Shown: piece after piece, positions 31,176-42,000 of the stretch
How the letters are laid out: the number at the start of each line of letters is the position of its first letter
Numbering within the stretch: position 1 is the stretch's first letter
Origin: Mugil cephalus
Taxonomy: Eukaryota > Chordata > Actinopteri > Mugiliformes > Mugilidae
DNA: 64,000 bases
Direction of reading: 5' to 3'
Assembly (NCBI RefSeq): GCF_022458985.1
Contig: NC_061772.1
Coordinates: 29,013,501 to 29,077,500, forward strand
Notes under the pieces: generated by a model
Told to the model about the DNA's origin: nothing
The model's input: only the letters and a program-made list of their open reading frames with translations
Database searches by the model: none
Position numbers and translations under genes: made by a program

Positions 31176-32043
31176 TCAGAGGTCTAGAGGAGTCCGTGCC
31201 TCGACAGGTCATAATATAATGGCTCAAATTAAAACCATTAATCTCAGACTAACCAAGCAGCTCACACATAAACACCCACAAACGAGCCTCGATGGGTTTT
31301 TAGATATTACACCGGATCTATGGGTGGAGGCTGCAGGTTCGTCTCAGTGTGATTCATAAGAGCTGATTACGACTCATTTCACCCTCCTGCTCCGGTGGAA
31401 AAAAGAACACGAGCTCACACGGTTTCTCTGTTTCCATCAGCGGGGATAATACTTCACCGCGGTCTTCCTCCTCTTTATGTATTTTCTGCCTGGAGGATTT
31501 TGGGGCCGAGTTAAACATCTGCGTTGGTTTTCTAAGCGCGCACTCTTCTCCCCGCAGGCTCCGCGACGACGTGTGAAAAGCTAATTGCTGCTGACTTTAT
31601 TCTAATGATATTCATGCCAAAGGAGACGCCGTGGCCCAAACACCTTTACACCGAGCTCAAAGTAAGAGACGCCAGAGACCTTGTCAGCTGTTAGCCGCCC
31701 GCACGCGTGACGTCCTCTCTCCGCCCTCTCAGCTGATAGCAAATTCAGGAGCTAAGATTAGTTTTTTAAGAAGTATATATATAAAAAAAATATTTGTTGC
31801 TTCAAGTTCGGGGCTCTGTGAGGTTTTGGAGGAATAAATAAACACGCGAGGATGACGGGGAACGTGTTAATCCGAGTTTATTCTGCACCGTCTGGAAAAT
31901 GTGAAACATCACATGTGAAACTTCAGCTTTTTTTTTTTTTTTCAGAGGAAAGAAAGATGTGACATAAATCACACAAGTCCTGACAGCAGCGGGGAAATGA
32001 ACCAATATCACATATCTGTGTGTGACAATAGTTAGTTCACTTC

Positions 32044-32098
32044 TAGAATAGAATAGAATAGAATAGAATAGAATAGAATAGAATAGAATAGAATAGAA
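32044..32098. repeat. (AGAAT)n microsatellite, about 11 units
   Basis: Perfect five-base units continue for 55 bases. Confidence 0.95.
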
Positions 32099-32142
32099 CA
32101 GAATGCCCTTTATAGAGGATATGAATTGATGCCACCTGAGCA

Positions 32143-32870
32143 GCAAAAACATGGTGAAACGTATCAGTAAATACAGAGAGACCAGGAAAAATGTGGATTA
32201 TCAGATCAAATTAAGGAAATTTGGACTCAACAATGATCCATATGAACTAATATGGATTTAGAAAAGTGGATTAGCCTCAGTTTCAGGTAGTTTAAGTTAG
32301 TTTTAGTTAATTTCAGTTCTGATAAATGTAGCTAAATAAAAGACGCTAACGCTAAGAGCTTCACTGAGAAGTAACGTTAGACATATAATACTGTAGAGTT
32401 AAAAGGATGATGAGGAGTGATCACAGATATTCAGTTTATTGTTTTATTGTTATTTATTGTTGGAACTGAAATAGTTACTGTTGACCGTAACTACAACAAA
32501 ACAACCACAACTTAAGGTTTGACTTCATCAATAAATACAGCATAAATTAATATTACTTGACACTAAATGTGAACCACAACACCAGGTTTCTGTGTCTGGA
32601 TTCCAGTTGTTTCTTCTAATGCAGTGATACATTTACTTCTGTAAAAATGTAAAATATATCTCTGGCTGCTTTTAAAATCTGTTGGTTCAGTCAATCACAC
32701 AACAGCTCTTCACCTGTTTTTTTTTTTTTTTTTTAAATGTGAATTTTTGTAAATTTTACAGTTTAGATGCTATTTAAGCCTATGATTCAAGCTAATGCTG
32801 CTAATCTCCATGCTCAACTGTCACTCAGTGGCCGTAACCATGGAGACCTCAGCTAGCTGTGATGTCATAG
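32143..32870 (-). repeat. Dispersed repeat, inverted partner of 24285-24881
   Basis: The reverse complement matches the other copy through most of its length, with an extra T run (32718-32735) and local insertions. The two could pair as a long stem if transcribed together or during replication. Confidence 0.7.
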
Positions 32871-34473
32871 CGTACCCTTTATTGTCATTACACAGTGAGA
32901 CTGGAGAGTTTCTCCTTTTCAGTGCAAAAAAAACACAAGTAAATACAAAATAGTGAAAAAATGTATTATTTACAAGAGAATGTTAAAATACTAAAAAAAA
33001 TCTACAAAAATGATATATAAAAAAATATTTTTATAGCAGCTGCGACACAAAGTTATAAAATAACAGAAGAGACACAACAGCATCATCAGCGTAGCTAGAT
33101 CACATCTTTTATCACGTTGACAGATTTGGAATCTAGCATGAAATCTCACTGTGTCATGGAAGAACCCAAGAACACGAGTGTTTCTCCAAAAGCAACGGCC
33201 GAGTCAAAGTCCCGACCTTAATCTAATAGAAACGTTGTAGCATCAGTCGATGAGATAAAAAACCCCCAACATCTCAGAACGGAACTGGTTCTGATCTGAG
33301 GATCAAACTCCCACCACAAACATTTATCTCTGAGCAGATACTGGAGACAAGAGTTCACTTAGTTCACTAACTTTCAGATACATGTGTGTTAGTCAGAGTT
33401 GTCTTTGCCAACTTTCAGAACTTGTTTTAAAGTTTTGAGTTTTTTTTTTTAAGGCAGAAATGTGGAAAAATCTAAAAATTCTTCTGCATCTGTAGATATT
33501 TTCTTCAGCAATAAAGTTTCCCACCAACTCAGAAGCAACTCGTAACTTCTGCATATGTTGTTAGCTAGAACCAAGAAGACATCTTTATTTCTCTGCCAAT
33601 ATACAATGACACTTACATTACGTAACCTAAGCAGAACGCAAAGATGAAAAAGTTGGTCGTGCATGTTGTTCTTAGGTTTGTGATTTAATGACTCAGCGGG
33701 ATATCTCGTTACCGTCCCCAGATGAAGACCCCGGTTCCAGAGAGCACACAGAATAATTCAGGGGGTCTGGTTCATCATTCATGAATGCCGTGTAACCTCC
33801 AGGGGCTGATGAATATGATAATACTCCTTCTCAAAGTACAGAAATGTCACTGAGCAGCTGAGGGGAAGGATATTTGACGTGAAACATAATCCGAGACGTA
33901 TGAGTTTGACCATTACAACGTCCGCATTAAAAAAAAAACGTTTTCTAGAAACACAAAAGACTCGATGAGAGATTCTCTCCGCACATGGATGAGAGATAAT
34001 TTACCATTTTGACCTCATTTGTTCTCCGTTCTACTTCCTCACTTTCACATCAAAGCTGATGGCATCAAACTTGATAAAAAAAAAAAAAAAAAAAAAAAGT
34101 TGCTGGAAAAACTTTTAATTATGGTTCATTTAATTATTGCACTACTGCTCCCTGGAGGTGAAGCTCAGTCAAAGTGAAGCTGGTTCTCATACGTCTTAGT
34201 GAAGAGCACATTTACTCGTTATGCTGGATGGTCTCCAGAGGTGCACGACTTTTGGTGGATGCCAGAAAATTATGAAAAACATGAAGTCGTCGACACGATA
34301 AATTATTCACGTACTGTAGTGGGAGAGCGGAGCTGAAGTTGTATTCGAAACAAAAGAGTTCTCCGGTCCTGGTTCTCATGTCGCCTTAAAAAAAGAAGTC
34401 GTACGCTCACGGTCGCACAAAATGTTAACACTGTGAAAACGCCACGAGGCAGCGGTCGATGTTTAGAAGAAAT

Positions 34474-34860
34474 GAGACGAGACGAGATGAGATGAGAGAG
34501 TTTTGGAGCTAAAATAGTCATATACTTACTCCCCAAAACATAAACATAAACATACACTAGTGAAACTCTGAGATGAGATGAGACGCAGTAAAACCAGAGG
34601 GAATCTGAAGGCAGCTTAGTTTCAGTTCTATAAAAACGGACATGAGATGAGATGAGACGAGACGAGGTGCAGAAAACATGATCCAATTTGAAGGGAGCAT
34701 CATTGCAGTGACATAGAAATGGTCATGACATGACATGAGAATAAGATTGATGAGATGAGACGCAGTAAAACCAGAGGGAATCTGAAGGCAGCTTAGTTTC
34801 AGCCCCATAGAAATTAGTCATTAGATGGAATGAGAGGAGACGAGGTAAACACAACAGGTC
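34474..34860. repeat. GAGAC/GAGAT repeats with a ~180-bp local duplication
   Basis: Runs of 'gagatgagacgag' type alternate with a unit containing 'gcagtaaaaccagagggaat' and 'ctgaaggcagcttagtttca'. This unit occurs at 34580-34623 and again at 34759-34802; a diverged related unit lies between them. It sits about 1 kb upstream of the drd4 start codon. Confidence 0.75.
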
Positions 34861-35379
34861 ACTCTGTGGAAATAGTTATGAGATGAGGACAATTTAAATA
34901 AAAAAGATTTAAAAAAATCTGCAGATGAGAATCTGTACATAGATACCCAACACGGTGCGATATGATGATGAGGAAAACTTCATTTATATATATTCTCTGA
35001 CACCACGCGTTGCAGCATCTGTGGCTTTTCTGTTCAAATAAATACACTATGTTCATGTGGTGCATTAATGGTCATAGCAGAACATGTGGTAAAGTCAGCA
35101 GCAGCAGCAGTAGAAGAAGAAGAGTGTTTAGATTGGCCTCTGGTAAACGTCCAGGATGTAACAAGAAACTCATCCAATTATTATGAAGCTCACTCTTCCT
35201 TCACAGGATTTCACTGAATGAAACGAGCGTCTCTTTGTGTTTGATGTGACCTCTGGATTAGAGACTGGACAGGTGGTGGTTTGTCCATGAAACCTCAGAT
35301 GATGTCTTGGTGTGACCTGGCTCCCTCGCTCTCCTCCTCAGAGTGTTAGCGCTCAGCTCCAATAAGCAGATTTGCGCGG

Positions 35380-36040
35380 ACGGATTTAAGCTTGTTGCCT
35401 CCTGATTCGTCCACTTTGCAAACTTGCTGCTCCGGGAGCGGGCGGGCTGGGGAAGACGGCGGGGAAACCGATCCACGTAATGCTTCGTGAGATTTAGAGT
35501 TTGGCTGTGGCAACAGTCTGCTGAATTTAAAGGAAGAGTGAAGGCAGACAAGGGTGGTGGTGGTGGTGGTGGGGGCTGCAAAAAAAGGGACGCGCACATG
35601 CAGCCGAGTCCGGCTTTGCGCATGGAGAGCGCAGCGCGCCGGGATGAAAGGCGTCCTCACCGGAGAACCTGGACCGACTTCACCTGGAACGATCCTGCAA
35701 GACACGGCTCATAGATGAGAACAGCTCCGGGGAGGGACGCTCTCCGTCGGACTAGGAGCCCGTCAGCCCGCGGCGACCATGTCGGACAACTCCACCGGTC
35801 TTAACAACGACACGCTGCCGACGGCCGCGGTCACGGTCACGCACTACAATTTCCCCGCGCTCATATTCGGGGTTTTGCTGATTGTGGTCGTCACGGGCGG
35901 AAACGTGCTCGTGTGTCTCAGCGTTTACCTGGAGAAGGCTTTAAAGACGACGACGAACTACTTCATAGTGAGTCTGGCGTTCGCGGACCTGCTGCTGGCG
36001 GTGCTGGTCCTGCCGCTCTTCGTTTACGCAGAGGTAGGAG
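35380..36040 (+). promoter_or_regulatory. GC/CpG-rich 5' region of drd4
   Basis: CpG and GC content rise sharply against the AT-rich surroundings and stay high through exon 1. The stretch includes a GGT run at about 35551-35570, and 'gcgcagcgcgccgggatg' near 35628. It probably contains the CpG-island promoter and 5' UTR. No TATA box is obvious and I could not place the start of transcription. Confidence 0.5.
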
Positions 36041-39000
36041 CCGAGCATGCACGGATTAACCGAAGGGCCTTATGGGGCCGAAAAGGTCAGGAGTTAAGAG
36101 GAGTGTGTGTGCAGCGGAGAACAGAGACGCACAACTGTAGTCAGTTTGTCCCCTGTTTGGCAAAGAAGCAAAACTAAATAAGAAGAAAATATGAACTAAT
36201 CTGAGATGAAAACCTTTCTCATGTGCGGGTTTGTGGCTTTGTAGGAGCTGGGGACCTTTAGGAGTTCATGCTCAAACGCCTGCAGGCAGCTACAAGCAAC
36301 AAAAATCACAATTTGGGTTAAAGAATGTAACAATTTGGACATCCTGCTTAAAATTATTAACAGGATCAACACTGGGGCCGATAATTGGCAGCCACATGAT
36401 TGAAACCCACCAAAAACGGGTTCATTATGACACAAAATGGAGGCTGTGCCGTTTCTCCTCTTCTTTTTTTTTATCAGGTTTTAATTAAAGACACTGCGAC
36501 GTTGTGGTTACCAGGAGAGGAGTGATCCATAATTCACAATAAAAAAAAGAGGGGCGGTGTAATGTAGCCCTCATTAAAGTCTTGAAAGCCACCTGCCTGC
36601 CTGCCTGTCTAAATATCTCAGGGACGTCCCGCCGAGGCCTCCTCTTAAATCCTCCTTAATTAGCTGCATTTGTGATCTCGTTACCTGTGCCAGCGCCTGG
36701 AGCCAGCTAATCTGAGTGTCACACCGGCCGTTCATGCGTCCTGACGTCGCCGGATTAGAAAAATAAATAAATAAGTAAAAGTCTGACAGTTCAAAAGCGG
36801 CGGTTGTTCACCTGGAGAGGAGTCAGGGGACAGAGTTGTGTTTTACAGGCAGGAATGTTTGTGAGCTGGAGCTGAACACAAGAGGATTGTGAAAGATCTG
36901 GGGCAGCTAATGAGTGTGTGTTTGTGTGTGTGTGTGTGTGTTTCCCGTCTGTGTTTGTGTAGTTCCAGGGTGGTGTTTGGTCCTTGAACATGCCCATGTG
37001 CGATGGCCTGATGACCATGGATGTGATGCTGTGCACCGCATCCATATTCAACCTCTGTGCCATCAGCGTGGACAGGTATGTGTGCGACACAGCAGGACTT
37101 TTAGCTTTCACTCTGGTTTGAAAGGAGACGACGCGAAATGAGTCCAAAAGTTCCCCCAAAACAAGCTATGGTTGATTATTTTAATTATTCCAGTGGTTCT
37201 CGACCTTTTTTGGGTCCTGGACCTCCTGCATATTGTTGATCCACCATGAGGATCATGCAACTTAATGAGTTTTACAGATGTTTCGCAATAAGAGCTTTAT
37301 TAAGAAATGAAAGGTGCATGCCCACTGAAACAGCAGGGGCCTCCAATTTGTTATATAATTTATAAAAAACACAAATTTATATAAAAAAACAGCATCATGC
37401 AGAAACTTTGAACGAGATCTCTTAATAAAATACAGTAAATTACACTTGAGAAACGGATGTAATTAGAGAAAAAGAGTTGTGTTACTCTCTGTAGTTTAGG
37501 TGGATAAAGGTCTCAGTCACATTTGAGTGAAATAATCCTTTTTCTATAGATGTCATCATATGATCTTTTATTTTAACGGACCCCTTGTAATTACACCTCT
37601 GACCACTAGGGGTCCACAGACTCACTGGATTATTCTACAGTGAGAAAATGATGCTCTAAACAGCTGCATCTGTTTCCTTTTTTACGAGTTCTTTGCCCGA
37701 CTAAATTTCGTAAAGGTTCATTTGAGCCTGCGGTGCTTCCCATTAATTCCTCTATTCTCTGGGTCACGCTAACTTTCGCCCTCTGGTGCACGAGGAGTCG
37801 CACAAATGTCAGGACAAAAAGGCACAAGCTCCTTTTGTGTGCGTGGAGTTTCTCAGCCACCTAAATGAGCTAAATTAGACGGGGGAACCTGTTCTTCTTG
37901 AAGACGTTTCAACCAAGTGACGTCTTCGGTCCTGAAAGACTTTGGTTTGGGGACGTCTGTGGATGTCGTCCTTACATTAATGGACTGAACAGGAGAGAAA
38001 CTTTTCAGATATTTGGACTGTGTTACAGGTTGAGAGGCGTTTTCCAACTTTACTTACATAAACTAAAAGTAATTGTTGCCGTTGTCGTCTTGAAATGAGA
38101 CTGAGACACATATTTATCAGCTACTTAAACACAGTCTTAGCATCTCCTCCCCTGAGAGTCTCACTTAAACTCACACCTTGACTCGGGAGAGTTTCTGGCC
38201 GTTAATGTGTAAATCTGATAAACTTAAAACTAATTAAAGATGAATATCTGGTCGCTGTTATTCCTAATAAAAACCTACATGGATGAAACATCTTCAAGAA
38301 AACTCAAAACAAGTTTTTTTTTTTAGTAACTTGTTGCTTTGTTTTAACTCCGGCTAAAGATAAAAACTAATCAGACTGAAATTAACTGCATCAGGGGGAA
38401 CATGACATGACCTCATGTAATCACTCTACACCAAATCTTTGCTTGATGACACATTATTTATATGTTTTTTTTTTATATTTTCCCCTAAATATTTAAATTA
38501 AATTTAAAATATTTTAGTAAACGGAGGCAGAAGACGTCATCTTTCAGTCGGCTCTTCACTCATTCATTGATACAGGAGCCACACCAGACCTGTCAATCTA
38601 AGCCTCCTGTACACATTAGGCCCCGCCCCCTATGGCTGCTGAGCCAATTACAAGGCAGCAAATTACACACTATTACTCCACAATTTGGCCGAGAGCCTAT
38701 TCAGTCCGTGGGTGAAATCCCAGACGCACACTGTAATATTAGCGGAAGAGAAGCTAACGGTGCAGCTAACTCCCATCAGACAACTCAGATAAAATAAGAT
38801 ACGACTTTATTGATCCTCACTGGGGAAATTCAAATGTTACAGCAGCATAAAAAGCAGAAAATAAATTAAATAGGACTCAGAGAGCAGGTAGCAAAAAGAC
38901 ACTGAATGGGACAAACACAGCAGTCAACAAAAACACTACACAAGAACAAAGAGACAACATGTAAATAGGTTCAGTGAAGCTACTTTGTTTAAAGGTAAAA

Positions 39001-42000
39001 CTTGAATCTGTCAGTTATGTTCTTTATTATTCTTTATGTTTAATTTCTCTGTTTATCATTTAGAAATACAAGGACCCAATAAATATTAAAACTAAGCATC
39101 ATATTGGAACAAGAACTAGTTTTAAAGGGGGAAAAAAATCACGTCCTCATATTTGGACACAGGGATTAGTCACGTGTAACAAATTCTAAAAGTACTGACT
39201 GAGCAAAACGAGGTGAAATCTCAAGTCCTTGATAATTAGTGATGTAGCTTTTTCTATTGATTTCTATTGATTGAGTTTGTCACATCAAACGAGAAAAGTA
39301 AATAAGCAAAAATAAACAAGCTTCAGTCGTAACATTTGATGAGGTGCTGAACACGGTATCAGAAAGTCACAAATAACATGTTTTTTTATTTAGTTTTTTT
39401 ACTCATTTAGAACAAATAGTTTTCAAATTATTTGTACTGGAGAACAAGACAAACATCCGATCAAAAAGCTGCTTTGCCTCATGTGGCCTCAGTGAATATT
39501 TGTGCGTCTGCCTGGTTTGAGTGACGTTCAGGGGTCAGGATGAAAAGTCTGGATTTTTTTTACCTTACCTGGGTTGTGGAGGCAGCAAATAACTTTTGGG
39601 AAGTGGAGTTTGACCTGGAGATTATTCTGTTACGTTCCATTAGTATTGAGACGTCTGCAGTCACGTTCTCTCATGTTAGCATTTATCTGTTAGCTCAGTA
39701 ATTCAAACTATTGTCAGAGCTCTGAACAGTCACAGAGGTTCAGTGTTGAACCTGTAACCTCTCTATAACTGAGACACAGTCGTTTCTATTGTCACGTACA
39801 AGAACCAAATCATCATCATCAGTCATGTTCTGCTCCTTCAAGTCAGAATAAATCACCTCTATTAGCTGCATTTAATGCAAAACATCAACCAATACTGCAC
39901 ATACATCGACAATTATTATAATGGATAATTAAAAAATACTTATTTTTACACATATTATCCTAAATTAGAAGTGTAACTCAAAAAAATGGATTCTTACTGA
40001 ATGGTTTTCACGCCCATAACAGGAAGTAAGATCTCAGGATGTTAAAGAAAGTAGAAGACAGGAAATAAACAAACACTTGAAAAGTCCAAACATGCACAAT
40101 GGAGGCTAAAGGACGTGTAAACACATAAGTTATTGCATATGAGATTAACCTCCTGTGGCATAAGCATTTGCTTGTCAATTCTTTAAAGATGAGATCTTAA
40201 GGTATTTGGGATTGGTAGGATTAGTAAGTCACCAATGTGTAACCAAAATACAAAAAAACTGTTTGTTTTAATGCAAAACAAGAATTAGTAACAATGAAAT
40301 CCCAACGTCCTCAAACGTGTACGTGTGAATTTGTTAAATTTTCATGTCATATCAAACTAGAAAAGTTAATTAGAATAAATAAACGAGTGTATTGACCCTT
40401 CACTACCAGGACAACAGAATGACGTCCCCATACGAGGACGCCGGGTCTCAGGAGATTAACGTTTGTGTTGCAAGTGAAAGAATAATGGACGGACATTTGT
40501 TTCTTTTTATTCCCCAGGTTCATTGCCGTGTCCATCCCTCTGAACTACAACCGTAAACATGTGGACCACCGCCAGCTGATCCTGCTGTCTGCCACCTGGC
40601 TGCTGGCCTTAGCGGTGGCCTCGCCGGTCATCTTCGGCATCAACAACGTGCCCAACCGTGACCCCAGCGAGTGCAAACTGGAGGACAACAACTACGTGGT
40701 CTACTCCTCCGTCTGCTCCTTCTTCATCCCCTGCCCCATCATGGTGCTGCTCTACCTGGGGATTTTCCGGGGGCTGCGGCACTGGGAGGAGACGCGAAAG
40801 GCCAAGCTACGCAGCAGCATCGAGGCGTGCAGGAAGCTGCAGCACGCCGCCGTCGCCACCGCCCTCCCGCCGCTGACGGGCACCATCCCCGGACCGCTGC
40901 CCATGCCGCTGCCCCGGATCATCGAGAGGGACCTGGCCCAGTCTCGGATGGACGACACGGGGGACTACACCCAGCAGGAGATCCCTTACCCTCGGCAGTA
41001 CAGAGAGAACTCGGTGCCCACGGTGACGTTCACTCAGCAGCGGCACTTGAAGAAACGAGCGAAGATCAACAGCCGGGAGAGGAAAGCGATGAGGGTGCTG
41101 CCCGTCGTGGTCGGTGAGTGTTTCATCTCAGACAGAGGCTGTGTTTTAACCCTTTTTATATCAGGGGTCATCAACGTTTTTCAGGCCAAGGAACCCAAAC
41201 TAATGGAGAGATTAACCCTTTAACTGGCATTTTAACTGCACAGTTTGATCCTTTTTGTAGTAGTAGACAATAAAATACTTCATTTCTCACTTTGCACCCG
41301 TTTTCTAACCGTTAGTAGTCATTCAATTTGTAAGATACATAAATTTACCCACGTGTGAACACATTATATAAACAAATAATCTAAGCGCTTTTGAACAGAT
41401 GAGCTTATCTCAAAAATATACATCATACAGCCTCAGTATTTACATTGTATCAATCTGTGGGAACATTTAAATAACGATATGTCAAAATAGTCAGTTTGCA
41501 TCGCAGGCTATTAATATAGATTAAAAATGAACGATATTTAATCGCGATTAATCGTATTTCTTAGTGTGGAAGTCAAAGGGTTGAGTAGGGACCGCGTACC
41601 TACTGTATGTGTTCAATATTAAACTCGACCTAGTGCTATTTATCAATATACATTATTATTATCATTTTGCATTCAGTATTAATCTATACAAATAATACAC
41701 AAATATTATTTTTTATTTCAAACATGTGCAGCTGTAGACACACCAGACTGGTTAACAACGGACAGATGAAGAAAATAATTGACAGATTCAAGTTCTGAAT
41801 AGACTCTCGGCCAGTTGTAGGAAACCTGACAGAGTCAGTGTGTAATATGTGGCCTCGTGATTGGCTCAGAAGTGATAAGGGGCGGGGCCTACTGTGAACA
41901 GGAGGCTTAGATTGACAGGTCTAGTGTGGCTGTTGAGACAGGTCCTTTATCACTGAATGAGTGAGATATGACGTCTTCTGCCTCCATTTATCTCTTTACT

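Larger units (their letters stand above)
20617..35500. other. Gene-poor spacer between cdhr5 and drd4 (head to head)
   Basis: Nearly 15 kb separates the two divergent start regions. I see two fields of short-unit tandem repeats (21.1-21.4 and 22.6-23.25 kb), a Tc1 relic near 25 kb, an inverted repeat pair (24.3-24.9 and 32.1-32.9 kb), a repeat shared with drd4 intron 2 (30.8-31.2 kb), microsatellites, and a local duplication near 34.5-34.8 kb. Less repetitive stretches near 29.1-29.9, 31.4-31.75 and 33.7-34.0 kb have higher GC and might be regulatory. No exon is convincing. In human the secretin gene lies between these genes; I did not recognise it. Confidence 0.5.

Noticed and set aside
35258..35705. 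Minus-strand ORFs opposite the drd4 5' region
   Set aside because: They lie over a CpG-rich promoter and 5' UTR where stops are rare by composition; no recognisable protein.
41162..41600. hAT-like start 'caggggtcatcaacg' in drd4 intron 3
   Set aside because: The start resembles known teleost termini, but no partner end with a duplication was located.
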